Below, piece after piece: positions 1-8,051 of a stretch of 21,533 nucleotides of DNA. Below the pieces are notes generated by a model. That model was not told the origin of the DNA and made no database searches. It worked only from the letters and a program-made list of their open reading frames with translations. The DNA comes from a virus. Position numbers and translations under genes: made by a program. Position 1 is the first letter of the stretch, and every line of letters starts with the position of its first letter. The DNA lies in IMG/VR virus record IMGVR_UViG_3300005581_000165, positions 1 to 21,533 of that record. One strand, 5' to 3'.

Positions 1-543
1 GCCATGGTGGAGATGCCAGACCACGGTGAGCTACAGAGTGAACACTTTGGTGGAGTTGACAAAGTATTCAGTGGGCATTTTCATCTGCGCCAGCAACGAC
101 AAAATATCCATTACATTGGAAATTGTTTCCCTCACAACTATGCCGACGCTGGTGATGCCCGACGAGGGTGCATGATATTGGATTGGGGCAGTGAGCCTGA
201 GTATCATGCCTGGCCTGGGCAGCCACTGTATCAAGTTTATAAACTCAGCGAGTTGCTACAAGAAAATAATAATTTACTAGCACCCAATCAGCATGTGCGT
301 GTACAACTCGACGTAGATATTAGCTATGAAGAAGCAAACTTTATTCGTGAAACGTTTGTTAGAGACTTTGGCTTACGAGATATGAGTTTAATTGCAATTA
401 AAAATCAAGAAGTAGGCGAGGACCTTGCCCCGGGGGAACTCAAGTTTGAAAGCGTGGATCAAATTGTCACTGATCAAATTTTAAACATTGAGTCTGATTT
501 TTACGATTCAAAATTGTTGTTACAAATTTATCAAACACTATGA
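1..543 (+). CDS. 47: gp47-like recombination endonuclease subunit, 3' end only
   Basis: This is the C-terminal 180 residues of an SbcD/Mre11-type metallophosphoesterase; the reading frame is open to the left edge, so the start lies outside the window and the ATG at 4 is not taken as the true start. The final metal-binding motif GHFH is visible at 73-84, followed by a strand reading YIGNCFPHN and a small C-terminal domain of the length seen in T4 gp47 (about 339 residues in full). In T4, gp47 pairs with gp46 to resect DNA ends for recombination-dependent replication. gp46 lies one gene downstream, which strongly supports the call. The stop codon overlaps the next gene by the ATGA at 540-543, so the two are probably translationally coupled. 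Confidence 0.88.
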   Translation, partial: AMVEMPDHGELQSEHFGGVDKVFSGHFHLRQQRQNIHYIGNCFPHNYADAGDARRGCMILDWGSEPEYHAWPGQPLYQVYKLSELLQENNNLLAPNQHVRVQLDVDISYEEANFIRETFVRDFGLRDMSLIAIKNQEVGEDLAPGELKFESVDQIVTDQILNIESDFYDSKLLLQIYQTL

Positions 544-1763
544 GAGAACACATACGTGATCCACAACTTGCCAATCGCCCCTGGGTAGAGATTGTAGATC
601 AGTTTGAAGACAAATATAAAATAGTTGATTGGGTGTGGCTCAATGTGATTGATTCCAATCTTACCGAATTGTATTCTTATTGGGCGCAGTACAAAGATAA
701 AGCATTTGATTACAATGAGAGAATAGTAATACTTAACCACGAGTTAATGTACTATCCTGACAACAGCAATGTCAGTTACTCGTTGTACAACTTGTTTGCC
801 ACATTACAACACTTTGACATTCCCAGTGACTTTTTGGTGTTTCTGGTCAACTATCCAGCCAACACTGAAATTGAATATCTAGCCAATCTCTTTAACTTAC
901 CAATGCCTAAAATTATTAACAACGAACATTGGGTCGATCGTATCAACCCTGGAATCACAGATGTCCCAGCATTGGGTGTAGACAATATTAAAAAATCATT
1001 TATGTGTTTAAACGGGCGAAGTCGATCGCATAGAATTGACTTGTTATGCTTGTTGGAAGAGCAAAATCTCATTGACAAAGGTATAGTAACTTATAATTTT
1101 GCCAACGAGATTGAGCCGTACGGGTGCGATGCGCCACCAATGGTGCCCAACTTACCAGATACATTTGCTGATACTGGATTATTTTACAGGACAACTGTGC
1201 CGTTTAGTCGTGACAACAGCGTGTATACAAAAAATCAATCAATGATCACTGCATTTTTAAAGCATAGTAAAAAGTTTATTGGGCAAACTAAGAGGCATCC
1301 GCTGGCCAGTGATTACGAAAATTTTGAAAGATTTATCTTAGAATCAAATATTGAGTTTGATCGCAAACAAACACACTCGCACTTTATACAAAATGCCGCA
1401 GTGTTTTTTGTTACCGAAAGTGTAATCAGTTACCCACATCCCTACTTTACAGAAAAGACCTGGAAACCGATAATGTATTCAAGACCATTTATCATAGCCA
1501 GTACTCCGCACACATTAAAAAAATTACACAATCTTGGGTTTAAAACATTTCATGATTTCTGGGACGAAGGTTATGACGATGTTGAAAACACTGCTAGTCG
1601 CATGTGTCATTTGGTTGATACTATAAAACAAATTGCTGACATTCCTCTATCACAGCTCAAAGAAGTAGTACAAGAGATGGCCCCAATTTTAGAACATAAT
1701 ATCAACGTGTATCACGAGATATTTTCAAAAACTGATTTACAAAAAGTATTAAATCAAATATAA
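540..1763 (+). CDS. Putative glycosyltransferase-like protein between gp47 and gp46
   Basis: A 407-residue soluble protein without signal peptide or obvious membrane segment. I do not recognise it confidently. Two stretches suggest a glycosyltransferase of the GT-B or fucosyltransferase-like kind: a central block around residues 158-170 (FMCLNGRSRSHR) and a C-terminal block around residues 290-350 with TESV, the motif FTEKTWKPI, then PFI and a Trp/Asp-rich segment. A TEK followed by a hydrophobic patch is typical of the nucleotide-sugar pocket in GT10-like and related families. The gene starts inside the ATGA that ends gp47 and stops 6 bases before gp46, so it is embedded in the recombination operon. 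It could modify phage DNA, virion glycans or host surface sugars; none of these can be chosen from sequence alone. Gene reality is near certain, function is tentative. Confidence 0.5.
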   Translation: MREHIRDPQLANRPWVEIVDQFEDKYKIVDWVWLNVIDSNLTELYSYWAQYKDKAFDYNERIVILNHELMYYPDNSNVSYSLYNLFATLQHFDIPSDFLVFLVNYPANTEIEYLANLFNLPMPKIINNEHWVDRINPGITDVPALGVDNIKKSFMCLNGRSRSHRIDLLCLLEEQNLIDKGIVTYNFANEIEPYGCDAPPMVPNLPDTFADTGLFYRTTVPFSRDNSVYTKNQSMITAFLKHSKKFIGQTKRHPLASDYENFERFILESNIEFDRKQTHSHFIQNAAVFFVTESVISYPHPYFTEKTWKPIMYSRPFIIASTPHTLKKLHNLGFKTFHDFWDEGYDDVENTASRMCHLVDTIKQIADIPLSQLKEVVQEMAPILEHNINVYHEIFSKTDLQKVLNQI

Positions 1764-1769
1764 TAGCTT

Positions 1770-3533
1770 ATGATCAATGTAGAAAAATTAACCGTAAAGA
1801 ACTTCATGAGTGTGGGTAATGTGACCCAGGCAATCAATTTTGATCGTCAAGATCTTACATTGGTGCTGGGCGAAAATCTAGACCTAGGCGGTGATGGTTC
1901 GCGCAATGGTACTGGAAAAACCACAATTATCAATGCACTAAGTTATGCATTATATGGACAAGCATTGACAAATATTCGCAAGGATAATCTTGTCAACAAA
2001 ACCAATGGCAAAGGCATGTTAGTAAGTCTTGAATTTCATGTCAGTGGTCAAGACTACAAAATCGAACGTGGCCGCAAACCCAATGTTCTAAAATTCTATG
2101 TAAACAATCAAGAACAACAAGTCAGCGACGATGCACAAGGTGACAGTCGAGAAACCCAGGATGCCATTGAACACATCATGGGCATGAGTCATGATATGTT
2201 CAAACATGTGCTGGCACTAAACACCTACACTGAACCATTTTTAAGTCTCAAAGCCAATGAGCAACGAACTATTATTGAACAACTGCTGGGAATTACATTA
2301 CTCAGTGAACGTGCTGATCGAATTAAAGAATTGAATCGAACCACCAAAGATAATATCACACAAGAAGAGTTTAGAATACGTGCAGTAAACGAAGCAAACA
2401 AACGAATTGAAGAACAAATTGATAGTTTGAAACGTAGACAAAATATGTGGACTACCAAAAGATCCGAGGAAGTTACTAAACTGCAAACAGCATTGTCCGC
2501 ATTGCAAGAAATTGATATTGATGTAGAAATCACTGCACACCGTGAACACACCGCTTGGGACAATCGTCGAAAAACATTTAATGATTTGCAGGGCAAATTA
2601 AGTCGTGCCAAATTAGAAGTTCAGCGTGAAGAAAAAACAATTAAAAAGTTATCTGACGAGATTATATCACTGGAAGCACATACTTGTCACACATGTGGCC
2701 AGGCGTTTCATGATGCCAAACACGAACAAGTGTTAACCAGTAAACATACTGATTTAACTGATGCAAGAACCCGACGTGCTGAACAAGCCATCGAGGTCAG
2801 TGAAATTGAAAATGAATTAGATGACATTGGTGAAATTGGCAAACCACCGGTGATGTTCTATGACAAAGAAGAAGATGCCATCCAGCATCGTGCCACGTTA
2901 GCCAACTTACAAACACAAATTGACAGCAAGCAACAAGAACAAGATCCCTATGCTGAACAAATCACTGACATGCAAGAACAAGCATTACAAGTCATTGACT
3001 ACGCTGGGTTAAATGATTTGACTAGATTACAAGAACATCAGGACTTCTTGCTTAAACTGTTGACTAACAAAGATAGTTTTATTCGTAAAAAAATCATTGA
3101 TCAAAATTTAAGTTACTTGAATTCAAGACTAACACATTACCTGGATAGAATTGGATTACCACATCAGGTTGCGTTTCAGAATGATCTAAGTGTAGAAATC
3201 ACAGAACTGGGTCGCGAACTTGACTTTGATAACTTATCTCGTGGTGAACGCAATCGGTTAATTTTAAGTATGAGCTGGGCATTCCGTGACGTCTGGGAGA
3301 GTCTGTATCATCCCATCAACTTATTGTTTATTGATGAGTTAGTAGATAGTGGTATGGACACCCAAGGTGTTGAAAATAGCCTAGCATTGCTTAAGAAAAT
3401 GAGTCGTGAACGACACAAAAGTATTTGGCTAGTAAGCCACAGAGATGAATTGGCTAGTCGAGTTGAAAACATTCTTAAAGTTGTCAAAGAAAATGGCTTC
3501 ACTAGTTATAACACTGATGTAGAAACTGCATGA
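1770..3533 (+). CDS. 46: gp46-like recombination endonuclease subunit (SbcC/Rad50 ATPase)
   Basis: A 587-residue SMC-like ATPase, close to the 560 residues of T4 gp46. Domains in order: Walker A around residues 45-52 (RNGTGKTT, K50), a long charged coiled-coil arm from about 175, a zinc-hook CxxC with C306 and C309 at its tip, the returning arm to about 430, the ABC signature LSRGER at 489-494, Walker B ending in D522-E523, and an H-loop with S556-H557. It is known in T4 to form the gp46/47 complex that resects double-strand ends and feeds UvsX-dependent recombination and replication. The arms are short compared with cellular Rad50, as usual for phage members. The stop overlaps the next gene's start through ATGA at 3530-3533. 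Confidence 0.93.
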   Translation: MINVEKLTVKNFMSVGNVTQAINFDRQDLTLVLGENLDLGGDGSRNGTGKTTIINALSYALYGQALTNIRKDNLVNKTNGKGMLVSLEFHVSGQDYKIERGRKPNVLKFYVNNQEQQVSDDAQGDSRETQDAIEHIMGMSHDMFKHVLALNTYTEPFLSLKANEQRTIIEQLLGITLLSERADRIKELNRTTKDNITQEEFRIRAVNEANKRIEEQIDSLKRRQNMWTTKRSEEVTKLQTALSALQEIDIDVEITAHREHTAWDNRRKTFNDLQGKLSRAKLEVQREEKTIKKLSDEIISLEAHTCHTCGQAFHDAKHEQVLTSKHTDLTDARTRRAEQAIEVSEIENELDDIGEIGKPPVMFYDKEEDAIQHRATLANLQTQIDSKQQEQDPYAEQITDMQEQALQVIDYAGLNDLTRLQEHQDFLLKLLTNKDSFIRKKIIDQNLSYLNSRLTHYLDRIGLPHQVAFQNDLSVEITELGRELDFDNLSRGERNRLILSMSWAFRDVWESLYHPINLLFIDELVDSGMDTQGVENSLALLKKMSRERHKSIWLVSHRDELASRVENILKVVKENGFTSYNTDVETA

Positions 3534-5254
3534 TGTTTGACTTTGATGTCATTGATGAGTATCAAATTGAAGTAACTACTTACTGCAATGCCGCATGTCC
3601 TCAATGCCCTCGCAACAATAACGGGTCTGGGGTTAATCCTTATCTCAAATTGGAGCACTTGCCTAGAACAGTGATTGATTCAGCATTTGATGTTGAATTG
3701 TGTGCAAGACTACGTCAAGTATTTTTTTGCGGCAGCTACGGCGATCCCATCATGCATCCTGAATTCCTAGACATACTTAGAGATTTTAGACGCAAGTGTC
3801 CGACGTTGTGGTTGTATCTTCATACCAACGGCAGTGCACACAATACGGAATATTGGCAAGAGATAGCTGAAATTATTGGCGGTTACGGGCAAGTTGACTT
3901 TAACATCGATGGCCTTGCCACCACTAACTGGCTGTATCGAAGAAACACAGACTTTGACAAAATTATTGCCAATGCTGAAGCATTTATCAAAGCTGGTGGC
4001 CGGGCTGTTTGGAACTTTATTGTGTTTGAACACAATCAGGATCAAGTTGAACAAGCCCAGGCACTCAGTCAACAGCTTGGATTTTATGAGTTTAAATACC
4101 GGTCCACTGGCAGATTTTTAAATCATCAAACCATGGACACATTTGATGAATGGCCGGTACAATCAAAGCAGGGACAGGTTGAATACATATTAACCCCCAC
4201 TACATTAAAAAAATACAAAAACAAAAGTATTGAAATACTACCTGACCTCAAAAAACAATTTCCGGACATGACCGAGTATTTTGCCAACACAGAAATATGT
4301 TGCGATGCGTTGGCCGGTAACAAGGTAGCAATCAACGCCAGTGGTCTGGTGTTGCCATGTAACATGTTAAATCATAATTTGAGTGATGCTAGGTTTCGAG
4401 ATCAATCAGTATTACCATGTAGCAATGATTTAAGTAACGTTGACGGCAAAAATCAAGTACAAGAGTTCATTGATCGTTACGGTCAACACAATCTAAACAT
4501 TTGTAATCAATCACTAAAACAAATATTTGCCAACTCATTTTGGTCGGACCTTGTGAGCAGTTGGGAGTATAATACATTTCCCGAGCGACTATTTGAGTGT
4601 GCAATGACTTGCGGCAAACAATTTACTAAGGTATGGGATCAAACAAAAATGACAAAAACATTCTTAATCACTGGAGGTAATCGAGGATTGGGATTACAGC
4701 TAGTCAACCATTTCAATGGTGTATCAATTAGCCGTGAAACCGGCATTGATATTACAAAAAATGTGCATGACATTGCTCAACAAAGTTTACAGTATGATGT
4801 GTTCATCAACAATGCATTTGACGGGCCGCCACAAGAATCCTGGGCTAACTTTGCTCAAGCACAGATATATTTTGCTGTGTACGATGCATGGAAAGCCGCA
4901 GGCAAATCTGGTCATATTTTTAATATTGGTTCTACCGGCAGTAAAAGCATTGTTGCACCAGAGCCTAGATTTGAAACGTATCGTGTGAGCAAAGCTGCCA
5001 TAGAGCATGCAAGTCGGCAAGGCACACAAGCGTTCAAACAAAATCTAGTGCTGTTTAAAACAACTCTGCTTACACTAGATAGACTGGACACAGATCTTAG
5101 TCGTAGTCGCTCTACCTGGACTGGTAACGGCATCAATTTAACTGATGTTTGCAATTTTATACAATACGCTGCCACAGTGAATCAAAATACTGTGCTAGAA
5201 GAGGCAACGTTTTATGTAAACTTTGATTACCAACCACACAAATCACAAGCATGA
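3530..5254 (+). CDS. Radical SAM (SPASM-like) - short-chain dehydrogenase fusion protein
   Basis: A 574-residue two-domain protein. Residues 1 to about 370 are a radical SAM enzyme: the CxxxCxxC cluster is C19, C23, C26 (CNAACPQCPR). A C-terminal cysteine-rich part (C257, C258, G272-x4-C277, and later C357-x3-C361) looks like a SPASM or twitch auxiliary iron-sulfur domain. Residues 374-574 are a short-chain dehydrogenase/reductase: TGGNRGLG nucleotide-binding loop at 381-388, NNA at 427-429, catalytic S468, Y484 and K488 (YRVSK). All key residues of both domains appear present, so neither half looks decayed. An in-frame ATG at 4649 begins the SDR domain exactly and could give a separate product, but I see no strong ribosome binding site there. 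Start and stop are both ATGA overlaps with gp46 and dCMP deaminase. Substrate unknown; a nucleotide, nucleobase or peptide modification is possible. Confidence 0.8.
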   Translation: MMFDFDVIDEYQIEVTTYCNAACPQCPRNNNGSGVNPYLKLEHLPRTVIDSAFDVELCARLRQVFFCGSYGDPIMHPEFLDILRDFRRKCPTLWLYLHTNGSAHNTEYWQEIAEIIGGYGQVDFNIDGLATTNWLYRRNTDFDKIIANAEAFIKAGGRAVWNFIVFEHNQDQVEQAQALSQQLGFYEFKYRSTGRFLNHQTMDTFDEWPVQSKQGQVEYILTPTTLKKYKNKSIEILPDLKKQFPDMTEYFANTEICCDALAGNKVAINASGLVLPCNMLNHNLSDARFRDQSVLPCSNDLSNVDGKNQVQEFIDRYGQHNLNICNQSLKQIFANSFWSDLVSSWEYNTFPERLFECAMTCGKQFTKVWDQTKMTKTFLITGGNRGLGLQLVNHFNGVSISRETGIDITKNVHDIAQQSLQYDVFINNAFDGPPQESWANFAQAQIYFAVYDAWKAAGKSGHIFNIGSTGSKSIVAPEPRFETYRVSKAAIEHASRQGTQAFKQNLVLFKTTLLTLDRLDTDLSRSRSTWTGNGINLTDVCNFIQYAATVNQNTVLEEATFYVNFDYQPHKSQA

Positions 5255-5703
5255 AAGCTAAATTTAAAAAATTATACATGGACTGGGCTCAGCGTTGTGC
5301 TGACTTGAGCCATGCTCGTAGGCTTCACGTTGGTGCAGTTGTTGTCAAAGACGACACAGTCATCAGCTACGGCTATAACGGTATGCCTGCAGGTTGGGAT
5401 AACAATTGTGAAGATGAGATTGTTGTTGCCGTAGTTGACGGAGTCCCTCAGCGCGAAATAAAAGAACTTAAAACTAAACCAGAAGTACTTCATGCTGAGT
5501 CAAACGCTATTGCAAAACTCGCAAGATCTACAAATAGTGGATTGGGGGCAACCTTATTTGTTACCCATGGTCCGTGTATTGAGTGTTCTAAACTTATTCA
5601 TCAGTCTGGCATCAGTAGGGTTTATTACAGTGAAGACTACCGAGATAGTGCAGGTATTGATTTCTTGCGACAGTCTGGTGTAGAAGTTGAAAAGTTTAAC
5701 TAA
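5251..5703 (+). CDS. cd: Deoxycytidylate (dCMP) deaminase
   Basis: A 150-residue zinc-dependent deaminase. The active-site motif HAE is H81-A82-E83 and the second zinc motif PCxxC is P108 to C112 (PCIEC), the classic cytidine/dCMP deaminase pair. The N-terminal half has the GAVVV and YNGMP segments usual for dCMP deaminases. It converts dCMP to dUMP and so feeds dTTP synthesis during phage replication; T4 carries the same function in its cd gene (about 193 residues), so this copy is compact. An insertion of charged residues lies between about 53 and 75, where T4-type enzymes also have a loop; an allosteric or structural zinc role for H26 and C53 is possible but not provable here. The start overlaps the preceding stop by ATGA. 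Confidence 0.92.
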   Translation: MKAKFKKLYMDWAQRCADLSHARRLHVGAVVVKDDTVISYGYNGMPAGWDNNCEDEIVVAVVDGVPQREIKELKTKPEVLHAESNAIAKLARSTNSGLGATLFVTHGPCIECSKLIHQSGISRVYYSEDYRDSAGIDFLRQSGVEVEKFN

Positions 5704-5729
5704 CCGCAAAAGATTATAACTATAACACT

Positions 5730-6242
5730 ATGCCAAGTCCAAGTAAAGCAAAAGGCAACAGTTTCGAAAGAGTCATTGCTGACTTTTTAACTGACACCTA
5801 CAATGAGAAATTTATCAGAGCACCAGGCTCTGGTGCCTACGTGGGTGGTAAAAACACACATCGTAAACAATTGCTTCACGAAGGACAGATTAGAAACTTC
5901 AAAGGCGATATTGTTCCTGGTCAGAGTTTTTCAAAATTAAATGCTGAATGTAAAAGTTACAAGGACTTTCCATTCCATCAACTGTTTTCAGGGTCTGTTA
6001 AGATTCTCGACACATGGATTGAACAATGTATGGATGCTGCCGATCCAGGAGATTTTAACATTATTTTTATGAAGTTTAATCGCAAAGGAATGTATGTTGC
6101 TACAGAAAACAAAAACATACCTGAACTGGCAGTTGAAAACTATATCACTTACTCATCAAAAAATAACGGTAGTTGGATTTTTATTGAGTTTGATAAATTC
6201 TTTGAATTAAACACAGACGCAGTTAAAAAGTTATGTCAGTAA
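5730..6242 (+). CDS. PD-(D/E)xK nuclease, Holliday-junction-resolvase-like
   Basis: A 170-residue protein whose first half carries the restriction-endonuclease fold signature: an N-terminal helix with KGNSFER (E13), then GDIVP with D60, and after a short strand ECK with E73 and K75. This D...ExK spacing and the acidic residue in the first helix match archaeal-type Holliday junction resolvases and related phage nucleases. In this operon, beside gp46/47 and dCMP deaminase, a branch-cleaving or single-strand-junction nuclease in recombination or packaging is the natural role; T4 itself uses an unrelated enzyme (gp49). It starts 26 bases after dCMP deaminase and its end overlaps the next gene by 10 bases. 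The exact DNA substrate is inference. Confidence 0.7.
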   Translation: MPSPSKAKGNSFERVIADFLTDTYNEKFIRAPGSGAYVGGKNTHRKQLLHEGQIRNFKGDIVPGQSFSKLNAECKSYKDFPFHQLFSGSVKILDTWIEQCMDAADPGDFNIIFMKFNRKGMYVATENKNIPELAVENYITYSSKNNGSWIFIEFDKFFELNTDAVKKLCQ

Positions 6243-7195
6243 TTGCAGTTGTGTCTGATCCAGGTGTAGGAGGCCATTTTTTAAATTGGTCGATCCTGTA
6301 CCTGACCGGTCAGACAACCTATTATTATGCAGATAAATCACAATTATTGGATGTTCCCGCAAATCCTGTCACTAAAATAAATGCACACGGGTTTATTGCT
6401 AATCAACCAGAGACACTTGAAGAATTCAATAGTACTCTCAACAAGTTAACTTCTACTAACACAAATTCATTTCATACTATATACTTTCATAATTTTAAAG
6501 ATTCTACTCCAGACAACGACACAGGCACAGTAACAGCAATACAACAACTAGCTTCACTAAACAACACCAAGATAATTTTACTTTCAACCCAAACAAAACA
6601 TGTACTATACAATTGCAAATACACCAAACGATCTTTAAAATCAACCGAAGACACAGATAAATATCATAGCGAATTTATTGATTTGTTTTTTAAAGAAAGC
6701 AAACAAATTTGGGATAACTTAGAACTCAAAGAAATTTGGGATCAACGTGAATTCCTGGCATTAAATTTACAACCTTTTAAGGTGCCACGCATACAATCAT
6801 TGGCCACAGATATAAGTGGTTACTATCTATTAGACACATTTGATTTGTTTGCGTGTTTTGATGTAACTGTATCTAAGCTCTTGGAGTTTTTAGAGTTGCC
6901 GTTGGATTCCACTCGTTGGGATTCCTGGATACAAGTCTATAATCAATGGCAAACCTTGCACAAAGAAAGATTGCTTTTTACCTGGTATTATAATATAATT
7001 ATTGATGCTATCCTGGCTGGTCAAGACTTGGATCTTACAAGATTTAATCTTGATATCATACAAGAAGCCGCAATACAACACACTCTGCTATACACACACT
7101 CACTAAATCTTAAAACTTGGCAATTAACAAAATTTACAAACACTCGACAATTACACAACTTACTTGAACCAAACACACACACTTTAATTTGTTAA
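6233..7195 (+). CDS. Unrecognised protein with N-terminal GVGGHFLNW motif
   Basis: A 320-residue protein with no family I can name with confidence. The N-terminus is a hydrophobic strand followed by a glycine-rich turn (DPGVGGHFLNW, residues 9-19). This resembles the nucleotide or PAPS loop of phage sulfotransferase-like or glycosyltransferase-like proteins but is not a Walker A motif. The C-terminal third is rich in Trp, Leu and Tyr, with FDLFACFD followed by a helix and a RWDSW segment, again reminiscent of the C-terminal part of sulfotransferase-like proteins. No signal peptide. It overlaps the nuclease gene by 10 bases and is the last plus-strand gene before the structured non-coding region. 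The tail is Thr/Asn/His-rich. Real gene, function open. Confidence 0.55.
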   Translation: MSVIAVVSDPGVGGHFLNWSILYLTGQTTYYYADKSQLLDVPANPVTKINAHGFIANQPETLEEFNSTLNKLTSTNTNSFHTIYFHNFKDSTPDNDTGTVTAIQQLASLNNTKIILLSTQTKHVLYNCKYTKRSLKSTEDTDKYHSEFIDLFFKESKQIWDNLELKEIWDQREFLALNLQPFKVPRIQSLATDISGYYLLDTFDLFACFDVTVSKLLEFLELPLDSTRWDSWIQVYNQWQTLHKERLLFTWYYNIIIDAILAGQDLDLTRFNLDIIQEAAIQHTLLYTHSLNLKTWQLTKFTNTRQLHNLLEPNTHTLIC

Positions 7196-7710
7196 TTTAA
7201 TTGTTTTACAGCACTCGATACTTCCAATAAAATTTTTCTAATAGACACTGTGGTAGATGACAAAATGGTCTACCCCCATTGAGCTTGCGTTGAAAGCAAC
7301 ACGCCAGCAGATCTTGGGCGTCAAAGGACACGCTAACTTAGGCTAAATGATTCGGGCTCTGTGAAAAAAGATGCAACCCGTCCGCAAGTGATTTCGCTAG
7401 TATGGGATTAACTGCGCTCCGTTGTGAGACAAGGCTGAGATAAGAGGTACCGCACAACCGCCTCTGCTGTCTTTGTAACAAGTACAATTCTACTTTGAGT
7501 TGAACTTTCAATAAAGACAAATTCTCTAATACTAGATGACTGCGCTACTCAGATGATGCCAGATCAAACACTTGCCCGGCAACGGGCAAGTATGACCACT
7601 TAATCTAGATGATACTTAACTTCGTGCTAGTAATAAGAAATGTGTGAGCGATAGCGAAACACATAGAACTACGTAGTAGTTCTTAATAAGTTAAATGATT
7701 TTAAAGAGAA
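7196..7710 (+). ncRNA. Candidate large structured non-coding RNA
   Basis: About 520 bases between two converging gene blocks without a credible reading frame, but with many perfect helices: 7252-7257 with 7269-7274; 7301-7305 with 7317-7321; 7443-7447 with 7461-7465; 7427-7431 or 7513-7519 with 7468-7474; 7480-7484 with 7491-7495; 7532-7537 with 7603-7608, enclosing a 9-bp hairpin 7570-7578/7583-7591 capped by a GCAA tetraloop; 7616-7622 with 7688-7694, enclosing hairpins 7640-7645/7659-7664 and 7665-7672/7676-7683; and 7695-7700 with 7709-7714. GTTGTG at 7421-7426 can pair with CACAAC in the loop at 7453-7458, giving a pseudoknot. The GNRA loop exists only on the plus strand, which sets the orientation. 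Large ornate RNAs of the GOLLD and ROOL classes occur in phages at such places and sizes; I cannot assign it to either by eye. Exact ends are uncertain. Confidence 0.55.
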
Positions 7711-7717
7711 TCATGAC

Positions 7718-7743
7718 TTAGAGATTATCTGGCCAATCTCTAA
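7718..7743. other. 9-bp inverted repeat at the end of the minus-strand operon
   Basis: TTAGAGATT at 7718-7726 is followed by an 8-base loop and its exact complement AATCTCTAA at 7735-7743. It includes the stop codon and last codons of the minus-strand gene ending at 7718. No T-run follows on either strand, so it is not a classic intrinsic terminator. It may stabilise the 3' end of the minus-strand transcript or act with host factors as a weak terminator between converging transcripts. Confidence 0.4.
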
Positions 7744-8050
7744 ACAATGCATGTTGTATGTTGCCACCAACAAATTGATTGAATGATCGATGCTTTGTTT
7801 CTAATTCACCTTCAAGTGGTGCTACTCGTCGAAATGCACTGTCCATCTGACCCATGTCTCTGAACTCCATGAGTATCATCCATTCTGGCATGTCTGCAAT
7901 TGACCTGAAGCCCATCTTGCATCTTGTGATTCTATAGGATACCATTTTATCTTCACTCACTAAGTGATCAAAAAAACTTTTCATTCCTGTGACCCATTCA
8001 AGATCTGATATGTCGCCTTCTTTGTCTGCCCAAATTGTATAAATGTCCAT
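7718..8050 (-). CDS. Small DUF6614-like protein (probable dimeric alpha-beta barrel)
   Basis: A 110-residue protein beginning MDIYTIWADK with a conserved-looking core of alternating strands and helices: a strand with YRITRCKMGF, then EWMILMEFRDM, then a helix and an acidic-aromatic end (HALFRDWPDN). From memory this pattern matches the small DUF6614 family, a ferredoxin-like dimeric barrel of unknown function; the match was not searched. Such barrels include monooxygenase-like and substrate-binding proteins. It starts one base after the stop of the preceding amidinotransferase-like gene (TAA, C, ATG on the minus strand), so it is the last member of the minus-strand operon and probably takes part in the same pathway. 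Confidence 0.6.
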   Translation of the reverse strand: MDIYTIWADKEGDISDLEWVTGMKSFFDHLVSEDKMVSYRITRCKMGFRSIADMPEWMILMEFRDMGQMDSAFRRVAPLEGELETKHRSFNQFVGGNIQHALFRDWPDNL

Positions 8051-8051
8051 G

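Noticed and set aside
2225-2611. A Cys/Ser-rich 128-codon minus-strand frame opposite gp46
   Set aside because: It lies within the coiled-coil arm of a certain gene and is explained by the complement of its codons.
7338-7520. A 60-codon minus-strand reading frame inside the intergenic region
   Set aside because: Its product is low-complexity Leu/Gln/Ser, it has no neighbours in operon spacing, and it overlaps the strongest RNA helices, so it is most likely chance.
7196-7717. tRNA, tmRNA, RNase P RNA or group I/II intron in the gap
   Set aside because: I found no T-arm consensus, no tmRNA tag frame or ends, no RNase P conserved core, and no convincing group I core or domain V hairpin. A GAGC...TTGAAAGC piece near 7281 only superficially recalls domain V.
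7718-7743. Intrinsic terminator at the 9-bp inverted repeat
   Set aside because: No run of T follows on either strand and the stem is AT-rich; kept only as an inverted repeat.
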